Shown: positions 50,307 through 56,083 of the stretch, piece by piece
Position numbering within the stretch: the first letter of the stretch is position 1
Layout: the number at the start of each line of letters is the position of its first letter
Assembly (NCBI GenBank): GCA_900544095.1
Contig: UQTV01000008.1
Coordinates: forward strand, 1 to 56,083
Origin: an uncultured Collinsella sp.
Lineage (GTDB): Bacteria; Actinomycetota; Coriobacteriia; Coriobacteriales; Coriobacteriaceae
DNA length: 56,083 bases
Direction of reading: 5' to 3'
Position numbers and translations under genes: made by a program
Notes under the pieces: generated by a model
Told to the model about the DNA's origin: nothing
The model's database searches: none
The model's input: only the letters and a program-made list of their open reading frames with translations

Positions 50307-50480
50307 GTCTAATACTTTTCCGCGAAGTGAACGACCTATTTTGGACCCCCGAAGCATCGACATTTTTTGGCGCCAAAACCGCAGGAAAATCTTAATGAAA
50401 CCGCAGGAAATGGTTCCCATAAAGTGTCGATGCTTCGGGGGCTCATTTTTGCTCGTTCACTTCGCGGAAAAGTATTAGAC
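50307..50480. repeat. Two-tier long inverted repeat with paired AAACCGCAGG motifs
   Basis: The outer arms 50307-50334 and 50453-50480 are a perfect 28-bp complement (GTCTAATACTTTTCCGCG...). The inner arms 50346-50362 and 50425-50441 are a perfect 17-bp complement (CCCCCGAAGCATCGACA). An internal loop of 11 nt on each side separates them. The centre has TTTTGGCGCCAAAA and two copies of AAACCGCAGGAAA. It lies between convergent genes, has no ORF, and shares its core with the elements at 35352 and 43761. Confidence 0.92.
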
Positions 50481-50509
50481 CTAAATGTGCGAGCGTGTTG
50501 CATGAGTCG

Positions 50510-50549
50510 AAAAGCGGGCTGCGCCGGGGATTTCCGGCGCAGCCCGCTT
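50510..50549 (-). terminator. Terminator of the dehydrogenase gene (minus strand)
   Basis: On the minus strand GCGGGCTGCGCCGG pairs with CCGGCGCAGCCCGC (50514-50547), followed by TTTT. It lies about 40 bp past the stop codon. Confidence 0.88.
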
Positions 50550-50590
50550 AGTATCGCGCTATGATTCGTAAGGTTGCGGCAGCCAGCGGC

Positions 50591-51568
50591 CTACTTTGCG
50601 TCGTAGGCCTCGGCGTCCCACCAGTCGAGCTGGGCGATGTTGTCGCGAATGTGCTGGCAGCTCTTGTGGAAGCCCTCGAGCTCGTACTCGGACAGGTCCA
50701 GCGTGTAGACCTCCTCGACGCCCTCGGCGCCGATCACGCACGGCAGGGAGGTGAAGATGCCCTCCTCGCCATACTGGCCGGTCATAAGCGTGGAGGCGGA
50801 AAGCACGGCGTGCTCGTTGTGAAGCACGGCGGCGCAGACGCGCGCGGCGGAGTTGGCGACGGCGTACTCGGTGCACTGCTTGCCCTGGTAGGTCACATAG
50901 CCGCCCTTGCGTGCAAGCTCCTCGACCTCCATGTGGTCGAAGGCGTACTTGTCGGGGTTCTCGGCCTGAAGTTCATTAAGGCTCTTGCCGGCGATGGCCG
51001 CGGCCTTAAAGGCTGCAAGCTGGCTAAAGCCGTGCTCGCCGATCATATAGGCGTCGATGGACTTGGGGCTCACGCCGACCTTCTTGGAGATCTCGGTGCG
51101 CAGGCGGGCGGAGTCCAGGCCGCAGCCCGAGCCGATGATCTTCTTGGGATCGTAGCCGGTCAGGTGCCACAACTCGGTGCACACGACGTCGCAGGGGTTG
51201 GAGATGCTCACGAAGATGCCGTCAAAGCCGGCGTCGACGATGCGCTTGGCAAAGGTGCGGGCGGCATCGGTGGTAAAGAACAGCTCGCCGTCGCGGTTGC
51301 CGGCGGCCAGCGCGACCTTGCCGGCGGCGTTGACGATGACGTCGCAGCAGGCCAGCTCCTCGTAGTGGTCGTAGCAATTGACGATCTTGGTGTTGTACGG
51401 GACAAACGAAAGGGAGTCGCGCAGGTCCTGGACCTCGGACGTCACCTTGGCTTCGTTGATATCGCACAGGTACAGCTCATCGGCAATGCCCTGCATGAGC
51501 AGGCTGTTAGCGACATGTGCTCCTACGTGGCCCTGGCCGACCACACCGATCTTACGCGTCTGGTACAT
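50591..51568 (-). CDS. L-lactate/L-2-hydroxyisocaproate dehydrogenase family protein
   Basis: 325 residues, NAD-dependent 2-hydroxyacid dehydrogenase of the LDH/MDH fold. The dinucleotide loop is KIGVVGQGHVGAHVA, followed by CDINEAKVTSEVQDL, ISNPCDVV, GSGCGLDSARLR and the catalytic His in IGEHGFSQ. The substrate loop reads AAGNRDGELF instead of the ANQKPGETR of ordinary LDH, and the following segment resembles L-HicDH. So it may reduce branched or larger 2-oxoacids. The frame is open upstream to 52012, but AAAGGATACAT fits the ATG at 51568 and the fold starts there. A minus-strand TACAAT (51605-51610) may be its -10 box. Divergent from metA. Confidence 0.87.
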   Translation of the reverse strand: MYQTRKIGVVGQGHVGAHVANSLLMQGIADELYLCDINEAKVTSEVQDLRDSLSFVPYNTKIVNCYDHYEELACCDVIVNAAGKVALAAGNRDGELFFTTDAARTFAKRIVDAGFDGIFVSISNPCDVVCTELWHLTGYDPKKIIGSGCGLDSARLRTEISKKVGVSPKSIDAYMIGEHGFSQLAAFKAAAIAGKSLNELQAENPDKYAFDHMEVEELARKGGYVTYQGKQCTEYAVANSAARVCAAVLHNEHAVLSASTLMTGQYGEEGIFTSLPCVIGAEGVEEVYTLDLSEYELEGFHKSCQHIRDNIAQLDWWDAEAYDAK

Positions 51569-51779
51569 ATATGTATCCTTTCGGCCGAGTTTTTCGCGTC
51601 GAACTATTGTAGCGTCCTGCTGCCACTTTGCTAGACTAAAGCGCCGTAGATTTTTGGGACATGCCTTAATCTCTACTTTTGGAGTGATTTGGGCCGCTGA
51701 CGGCATCGCTGGGCGATGTGCTCGCGCGGATAGGGCCGCTCGTTGTACCATAACTGCAACTGACTCGTAAGGAGCATCC

Positions 51780-52706
51780 ATGCCCATTCGTATTCCCGAC
51801 GCCCTCCCTGCAGCCGCGCAGCTCGAGAGCGAGAACATCTTTGTCATGACCGAGTATCGCGCGCTGCACCAGGACATCCGTCCGCTGCGCGTGCTCATCC
51901 TCAACCTCATGCCTACCAAGATCGCCACCGAGACGCAGATCATGCGCAAGCTCTCCAACACGCCGCTGCAGGTGGAGGTGGATCTGCTGCGCACAAAAAC
52001 GCACGAGGCCACGCACGTAAGCGCCGGCCACCTGGAGACGTTCTACCGCACGTTCGACGACATCCGCAACATCCACTACGACGGTCTGATCATCACGGGC
52101 GCGCCGGTGGAGCAGATGCCGTTCGAGGAGGTCGACTACTGGCCCGAGCTCTGCCAGATCATGGATTGGTCCACCACGCACGTGCACTCTACGCTGCACA
52201 TTTGTTGGGGCGCGCAGGCCGGCCTGTACCATCATTACGGTATCCAGAAGCACGATCTGCCGGCAAAGGCGAGCGGCGTGTTCGAGCATTATCTGGTGAA
52301 GCCGCAAAGCCCGCTGGTTCGCGGCTTTGACGACCGCTTCTATGCCGTGCACTCGCGCAACACCGATGTGCGCCGCGAGGACGTGGAGGCCGAGCCGCAG
52401 CTTGAGGTCGTGGCCGTGTCCGACGAGGTGGGCCTGTACATCGTCAAGTCGACCGACAGCCGTCGCTTCTTTGTCTTTGGCCATCCCGAGTACGATACCG
52501 ACACGCTGCGTCTGGAGTACGAGCGCGACGTGAAGCGCGGACTCAACCCGGAGGTGCCGGCGCATTACTTCCCAGGTGACGACCCCGCCGCCGAGCCGCG
52601 CAACGTCTGGCGCAGCCAGGCTCAGCTGCTCTACACCAACTGGCTCAACTACTACGTCTACCAGACCACGCCCTACGACCTGGCCCGCGCCGGCGAGGAG
52701 CACTAG
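51780..52706 (+). CDS. metA: Homoserine O-acyltransferase, MetA type (probably acetyl-CoA)
   Basis: 308 residues, first committed step of methionine synthesis, activating homoserine. Catalytic Cys142 lies in LHICWGAQAGLYHHYG, and His235 and Glu237 in FGHPEYD. VLILNLMPTK is the family N-terminal strand. Residue 111 is Glu (TGAPVEQMPFEEVDYW). In characterised MetA proteins Glu111 goes with acetyl-CoA and Gly111 (as in E. coli) with succinyl-CoA, so an acetyltransferase is predicted despite the usual succinyltransferase name. GTAAGGAGC precedes the ATG. No SAM riboswitch is recognisable in the 211-bp leader. Confidence 0.93.
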   Translation: MPIRIPDALPAAAQLESENIFVMTEYRALHQDIRPLRVLILNLMPTKIATETQIMRKLSNTPLQVEVDLLRTKTHEATHVSAGHLETFYRTFDDIRNIHYDGLIITGAPVEQMPFEEVDYWPELCQIMDWSTTHVHSTLHICWGAQAGLYHHYGIQKHDLPAKASGVFEHYLVKPQSPLVRGFDDRFYAVHSRNTDVRREDVEAEPQLEVVAVSDEVGLYIVKSTDSRRFFVFGHPEYDTDTLRLEYERDVKRGLNPEVPAHYFPGDDPAAEPRNVWRSQAQLLYTNWLNYYVYQTTPYDLARAGEEH

Positions 52707-52737
52707 GCTACGGCTGCTGCTGTGCCGGCGGCGTGAC

Positions 52738-52860
52738 GAGCGTGGATATCCGGACGGACGAGCGTGGATTTTCGGACATTTACAAATCGAGCGTGGATAA
52801 TCTCCCACTTTTGGCTTGAAACTAGGCTCAAAACGGGAGATTATCCACGCTCATTTTTTA
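52738..52860 (+). repeat. GAGCGTGGAT hairpin repeat, left copy
   Basis: Three GAGCGTGGAT/GACGAGCGTGGAT motifs in a row end in GAGCGTGGATAATCTCCC (52789-52806), which is exactly complementary to 52835-52852. ATTTTTTA follows, so it also works as a metA terminator. A copy about three quarters identical lies at 54138-54260, on the other side of the AbiEi-like gene. Confidence 0.82.
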
Positions 52861-53149
52861 GGCATGTAGATGCCGATGGCTCGGCTAAGCGACGGTGCGT
52901 GCAGAGGCAAAGTCGCATTTGGCGTAGTCTTGAATCTCGACGGGTTTTTCTTTCTGATAATCCGATGGACCAAGGCCTCAAAATGTGGAGACAGGGACCT
53001 CTCGACAACCGCCCTACCTGCAGATATAAGACATCAGCCTAAAACGTCCAAAACCGTCAAGCATTTGGTCAGCGCCTGGACGGTATTTGGTCAGACTTCG
53101 CATGAAACCGTCTGGTACGTTTGCGCCGTTCCAAGATTTGGGAGGCGAC

Positions 53150-54112
53150 ATGGGAAACATGACGGCGAATCAAAGGCTTGCAAGTCACATTAAAGCATGC
53201 GAACAGCAGATGAGCTGCGTGTACGCGCGCACGGCGGCGGAGGCAAAGCAGATTCAGCGGCGGGCGGAGGCGGGAAGTCTCGAAGCGGTCATGCCGGGGC
53301 TGTATGCGCGTCCGGAATACTGGTCCGAGCTCAAGTTTCGGCAGCGTTATCTGCATCGGGTGCGGGCGCTTGCGCAAAAGCACCCCGACTGGACATTTTG
53401 CTCCTATACGGCGGCTGTTATCTATGGCCTTTCGGTTTCGCATGCCAATTTGACGCACATCCATATCGCCGCGATGCCGCCCCAATCGACGACGCCGGGC
53501 TCTCAGGTCATTCGTCATCGCTATGCTCGTCAAACACGGGCCACCCAGATGGATATCGCCGTAACCGATATCGATCAAACGATTACGGATTGCTTGGTCG
53601 ATGCATCGTTTGTCGAGGGACTGATCATCGCGGATTCGGCGCTCCATGAGCAACTTTTGTCGAAGGAGCATCTCGTTGAGACTGTCGACAAGCTTGGCCT
53701 GAATCGTCGCGGTGTTGTGACGGCGCGCAGGGTTGCACGATGTGCCGATGGGCTGTCGGAAAGCGGCGGCGAGTCCAAGGCGCGTGCCCTGATGATCGAG
53801 CGCGGCTGGCAGACGCCGGAGTTGCAAGTTGAGTTGTTCGACCCGGTTGAGCCGGGACGACCGTATCGCGTCGACTACTTGTGGCGCGTGGGCGACCGGC
53901 TGATTATCGGGGAGTTCGACGGATTTGTTAAAAGCGAGAAGGCAGCGGAGGAGGGCAAGCTCGCGAAGACGCAGTTCGATGAGCGCCAGCGCGAGTCGAG
54001 GCTTTCGCTGCTTGATAACTGCAAGATCGTGCGCTTGTGCTGGGATGATCTAAGGGATCCGACAAAGTTCGATCGCAAGCTCAAGGTCGCCGGCGTGCCG
54101 CGTGCGTGCTGA
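53150..54112 (+). CDS. AbiEi-like protein with C-terminal nuclease-like domain
   Basis: 320 residues. The N-terminal part (about 8-65: ASHIKACEQQMSCVYARTAA, AVMPGLYARPEYW) resembles the AbiEi antitoxin winged-helix domain. The middle has FCSYTAAVIYGL and DIDQTITDCL. The C-terminal part reads SGGESKARALMIERGWQTPE, YRVDYLWRVGDRLIIGEFDG and FVKSEKAAEEGK, which fits a PD-(D/E)XK or DUF559-like endonuclease fold (E..D...E-X-D..K). No AbiEii partner is adjacent. The start at 53150 follows GGGAGGCGAC, and the longer frame from 53087 is rejected. It is bracketed by duplicated hairpin repeats. Between 52861 and 53149 there is no gene, but ATTTGGTCAG occurs twice (about 53064 and 53086). Confidence 0.75.
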   Translation: MGNMTANQRLASHIKACEQQMSCVYARTAAEAKQIQRRAEAGSLEAVMPGLYARPEYWSELKFRQRYLHRVRALAQKHPDWTFCSYTAAVIYGLSVSHANLTHIHIAAMPPQSTTPGSQVIRHRYARQTRATQMDIAVTDIDQTITDCLVDASFVEGLIIADSALHEQLLSKEHLVETVDKLGLNRRGVVTARRVARCADGLSESGGESKARALMIERGWQTPELQVELFDPVEPGRPYRVDYLWRVGDRLIIGEFDGFVKSEKAAEEGKLAKTQFDERQRESRLSLLDNCKIVRLCWDDLRDPTKFDRKLKVAGVPRAC

Positions 54113-54137
54113 GGCAGTTGCAGAGCGTTTGGCTGCA

Positions 54138-54260
54138 CAAGCGTGGAAAATCGGACGGACGAGCGTGGATTTTCGGACGCTTGTTGAATGAGCGTGGATA
54201 ATCTCCCGTTTTTAGCTCGTAAGGGGGCTCAAAGTGGGAGATTTTCCACGCTCATCTTGC
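54138..54260 (+). repeat. GAGCGTGGAT hairpin repeat, right copy
   Basis: It repeats the left copy in the same orientation. GAGCGTGGATAATCTCCC (54190-54207) pairs with GGGAGATTTTCCACGCTC (54236-54253) with one mismatch. It lies between the AbiEi-like gene and the convergent cyclo-ligase gene. Confidence 0.82.
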
Positions 54261-54279
54261 GGGTGCGATACAGCGGCGG

Positions 54280-54876
54280 CTAGGCGCTGACGATGTTGGG
54301 CAGCGACAGATCGTGGGCGTCGGTGGGAACGTGGTCGACGCACTGTTCGTCAAAGGCGATGCCGACGATTGGGCGTTCAGGTGCAACTGTGGGCAGGTAG
54401 CGGTCGTAGCAGCCTCCGCCGTAGCCCAGGCGCGCGCCGGTGCGGTCGAAAGCTACGAGCGGCACGACAACCATGTCGAGCTCGGCGGCGGGCACGATGG
54501 GGAAGTGGTCGCTGTCGACGTCCGTGGCTGCGAAGGCCCGCGTAGGGTGGGCGATAAACGGGGCCTCGGACGCATCGCCGGCAGAGACTGCCCGCATGCA
54601 CATGCACTGGCCACAAGCCATGGCGTCTGTTGCCGAGAGCATGCACGGATAGGCCGCGCGCCAGCCACGCGCGACGGCCGCGGCGGCAAACGCGGCTGGG
54701 TCGACCTCGGAACCCATGGCGGCATAGACGGCAACGGTGTGCGGTGCCGCGGCACCCAAGCGATCCAACAGCTCGACAAGTCGCGCACAGATAGCGGCGG
54801 ACTTTGCCGCCCGCACATCCAAATCAAGAGCATCGCGCCGAGCAATCATCGCCCGTCGCAACTCAGCCTTGTCCAT
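54280..54876 (-). CDS. 5-formyltetrahydrofolate cyclo-ligase
   Basis: 198 residues, converts 5-formyl-THF to 5,10-methenyl-THF with ATP. MDKAELRRAMIARRDAL is the typical N-terminus, VAVYAAMGSEVDP and VVVPLVAFDRTGARLGYGGGCYDRYL carry the nucleotide and folate sites, and VGIAFDEQCVDHVPTDAHD lies near the end. The ATG at 54876 is chosen because GAGGAGA lies 5-6 nt upstream, nine codons inside the longest frame. Immediately upstream is palindromic repeat copy D. Confidence 0.93.
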   Translation of the reverse strand: MDKAELRRAMIARRDALDLDVRAAKSAAICARLVELLDRLGAAAPHTVAVYAAMGSEVDPAAFAAAAVARGWRAAYPCMLSATDAMACGQCMCMRAVSAGDASEAPFIAHPTRAFAATDVDSDHFPIVPAAELDMVVVPLVAFDRTGARLGYGGGCYDRYLPTVAPERPIVGIAFDEQCVDHVPTDAHDLSLPNIVSA

Positions 54877-54892
54877 CCCAGTCTCCTCTAGC

Positions 54893-54939
54893 AAACCTGC
54901 CAAAAAGGGATAGGTTTATTTTGGCAGGTTTTATCTGGG
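54893..54939 (+). repeat. ACCTGCCAAAA palindromic repeat, copy D
   Basis: AAACCTGCCAAAAAGGGATA then GGTTTATTTTGGCAGGTTTT, ending ATCTGGG. This is the copy with the most regular arms. It lies directly before the cyclo-ligase start on the minus strand, inside its leader. Confidence 0.88.
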
Positions 54940-55022
54940 CAAACGCGATATGGGCAGTAAAGCCACCGCAAATATGCCTGTGAACTGCGCCCTTTGTGGT
55001 TGTTTGGGCCTATGCGTTAATG

Positions 55023-55352
55023 CTATAACGCCGCAGCGATTGCTTTAGTCACAAACTTATTGAGTGACTCACCCTTCTTTGCCGCTGCCAGCGCCGCTTG
55101 CTTGTGGAGCTCAGAGCCCGTTCTTACGTTGAACGAGCCCTTAAAAGCCCGCTCGGGTTTCTTGCCTTTCTCGGCGCAAAACTCAAGGTAATCGTCGACG
55201 GCGTCGTGGAAGCATTGCTCCACTTCTTCAGTTGTGGAGCCTTCAAATACGATTGCGTCCCTAATGCCGGTGACCATACCTGTTAGCACATGCTGTTCGG
55301 CATCGAACTCGACTGGGGCGAAATAACCCTTGTATGCCAAAACGTTACTCAT
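55023..55352 (-). CDS. hicB: HicB-family antitoxin
   Basis: 109 residues. The N-terminal HicB fold (YKGYFAPVEFDAEQHVLTGMVTGIRDAIVFEG, then EEVEQCFHDAVDDYLEFCAE) is followed by a ribbon-helix-helix DNA-binding segment, FKGSFNVRTGSELHKQAALA, then SLNKFVTKAI. It neutralises HicA and represses the operon. The ATG at 55352 has GGAGG 5 nt before it, and the earlier ATG at 55367 has none. It overlaps the hicA stop by 8 nt. Confidence 0.92.
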   Translation of the reverse strand: MSNVLAYKGYFAPVEFDAEQHVLTGMVTGIRDAIVFEGSTTEEVEQCFHDAVDDYLEFCAEKGKKPERAFKGSFNVRTGSELHKQAALAAAKKGESLNKFVTKAIAAAL

Positions 55353-55608
55353 GACTACCTCCGACATCTTGCAGAAATCGAACGATGTTTCGAATGGTCC
55401 CCGCCGTCAATTCGTCAGATGGATGTGGCGCGTGCATTACGAACATCCTGCCATCTGATGGCCTGTAGAAGCGAATGCGCGATCCGGATGTCTTGCCTTT
55501 GTTGTCCATTTCAAAGCCATATGAAGCCATGACTTTTAAAAAATCGGTATACCGATACGTCGAAGGGCAGCTAAGCAGTTGGGCGATGAGTTTATCGGTC
55601 CGAGTCAT
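55345..55608 (-). CDS. hicA: HicA-family mRNA interferase toxin
   Basis: 87 residues, small double-stranded-RNA-binding-like fold that cleaves mRNA. TYRYTDFLKVMASYGFEMDN and TSGSRIRFYRP are followed by MHAPHPSDELTAGTIRNIVRFL. The position often occupied by the GSHH catalytic His reads GSRIR, as in many gut members with the HPH motif later, so activity is likely but not certain. GTGAGGTGGG precedes the ATG. Its promoter lies at 55632-55660. Confidence 0.9.
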   Translation of the reverse strand: MTRTDKLIAQLLSCPSTYRYTDFLKVMASYGFEMDNKGKTSGSRIRFYRPSDGRMFVMHAPHPSDELTAGTIRNIVRFLQDVGGSHE

Positions 55609-55622
55609 CCCACCTCACATTC

Positions 55623-55660
55623 TGCAACTATATCTTAGTTGCAATTTAAGTCCGATGCAA
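55623..55660 (-). promoter_or_regulatory. hicAB promoter with palindromic operator
   Basis: On the minus strand TTGCAT (55655-55660), a 17-nt spacer and TAAGAT (55632-55637). TGCAACTA and TAGTTGCA (55623-55643) form an 8-bp inverted repeat over the -10 box, a likely HicB site. Confidence 0.65.
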
Positions 55661-55769
55661 GCACCCCTACTATAGAACATGTGTACGTATAGAACAAGTG
55701 TTTGAACCAACGCAAAGGCACCTGCCCCTTCGTGGGGGTTTTGCTGGTGGGGCGGGTGTCTGCGGCGGT

Positions 55770-55909
55770 TTGTCTCGATCTGTAACAGTAACTCGGCAAA
55801 AATGGGCCTAGCTGTTACAGATTGAGACAAAGGGGCGGCGCCATTCGGAAACGTCTCGATCTGTAACATCTGGAGCCGATATTGCTGCCTAGATGTTACA
55901 GATTTAGAC
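55770..55909 (+). repeat. Tandem pair of TGTAACA hairpins
   Basis: TTGTCTCGATCTGTAACAG (55770-55788) pairs with 55812-55830 over 19 bp. GTCTCGATCTGTAACATCT (55853-55871) pairs with 55891-55909 with a mismatch and a G-T pair. The two hairpins share TCTCGATCTGTAACA but have different loops. No ORF from 55609 to 56039. Confidence 0.8.
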
Positions 55910-55978
55910 AAACTGGTGGGACGGGGTGAGCTGCCCCACCCAAGCAGCGGCAAAAGAAAAGGCTCTGTTAGACCAACA

Positions 55979-56010
55979 TTGACATATAGGTGATGCCACG
56001 GTGGTATAAT
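55979..56010 (+). promoter_or_regulatory. Candidate promoter of the last gene
   Basis: TTGACA (55979-55984) and TATAAT (56005-56010) are both consensus, but the spacer is 20 nt, longer than the usual 17. The start codon is 30 bp downstream. Confidence 0.5.
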
Positions 56011-56039
56011 AGCCGTAAGCACTACGGCATTGGAGTATC

Positions 56040-56083
56040 ATGAACGCCGAAGACTTGGTCATCATCTTCAAAAAGAACATGGC
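56040..56083 (+). CDS. Start of a gene truncated by the window edge
   Basis: An ATG preceded by TTGGAGTATC begins MNAEDLVIIFKKNM and runs off the end. Too little is visible to name it. The promoter-like boxes upstream support it as a real gene start. Confidence 0.5.
   Translation, partial: MNAEDLVIIFKKNM

Noticed and set aside
50307..50480. Retron-like msr/msd RNA
   Set aside because: No reverse transcriptase gene is present in the window, so the long hairpin alone does not support a retron.
51569..51779. SAM or other methionine riboswitch before metA
   Set aside because: I could not find the conserved helices or core of SAM-I, SAM-II or SAM-IV in the 211-bp leader.
51569..52012. N-terminal extension of the hydroxyacid dehydrogenase frame to 52012
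   Set aside because: The extra 148 residues cross the divergent promoter region and overlap metA. A ribosome site and the start of the Rossmann fold are at 51568.

Overview
The window looks like part of the chromosome of a high-GC Coriobacteriia gut bacterium, most likely Collinsella (C. aerofaciens-like). This rests on high-GC codon usage, PTS-centred sugar uptake, LytTR two-component pairs, a carbamate kinase and a characteristic set of palindromic intergenic repeats. The genus is inferred from recognition, not from a search. There is no rRNA, no transposase, no integrase and no CRISPR array. One tRNA gene (Asp, GTC) is present.

Layout. 1-365 is the end of arcC. 799-6295 is a beta-glucoside unit: a PRD/EIIB/EIIA regulator, lactose/cellobiose-type PTS IIA, IIB and IIC, and a GH1 phospho-beta-glucosidase. 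6749-11005 has a membrane-anchored C39-like protease, an APC permease and a metal-dependent amidohydrolase. 11117-19167 has two LytS/LytTR pairs with a phospholipase-C-like protein, a UMF1-type MFS transporter and a glycosyltransferase between them. 19264-22643 has a phosphodiesterase, tRNA-Asp, an Rrf2 regulator, a MutY-like glycosylase without the iron-sulfur cysteines, and rubrerythrin. 23087-24724 has a small membrane protein and a lower-GC nucleotidyltransferase/HTH pair that resembles a toxin-antitoxin module. 24776-34569 is largely housekeeping: rmuC, an ABC exporter, nth, mfd, a PAP2 phosphatase and threonine aldolase.

35627-50213 is the most coherent accessory region. Three GntR/UTRA regulators and three SIS-domain sugar-phosphate enzymes resembling the FrlB/FraB/GfrF deglycases surround a complete mannose-family PTS (fused IIAB, IIC, IID). 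All three SIS proteins keep the Glu-X15-His spacing of the GlmS/FraB active site. Two of the regulators sit next to a SIS gene with near-identical repeated boxes in the shared promoter region. A third motif, ACGTTATA, occurs before the EamA transporter, the PTS operon and the third regulator. I infer uptake and deglycation of Amadori-type or other amino-sugar conjugates. RecQ, a YitT protein and a HAD phosphatase are interspersed.

50591-56083 has an L-2-hydroxyacid dehydrogenase, MetA (probably acetyl-CoA-specific), an AbiEi/nuclease-like protein bracketed by a duplicated hairpin sequence, 5-formyltetrahydrofolate cyclo-ligase, HicAB, and the first codons of another gene.

The intergenic DNA is unusually rich in long inverted repeats: perfect arms of 38, 28 and 28+17 bp, many 15-19 bp stems, a 45-bp palindromic family in four copies, and a GGGGAC family that includes three tandem 62-nt units. 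Two hairpin types with unrelated arms share the core TTTTTTGGCGC...AAACCGCAGG. This is the best candidate in the window for an undescribed element or RNA.
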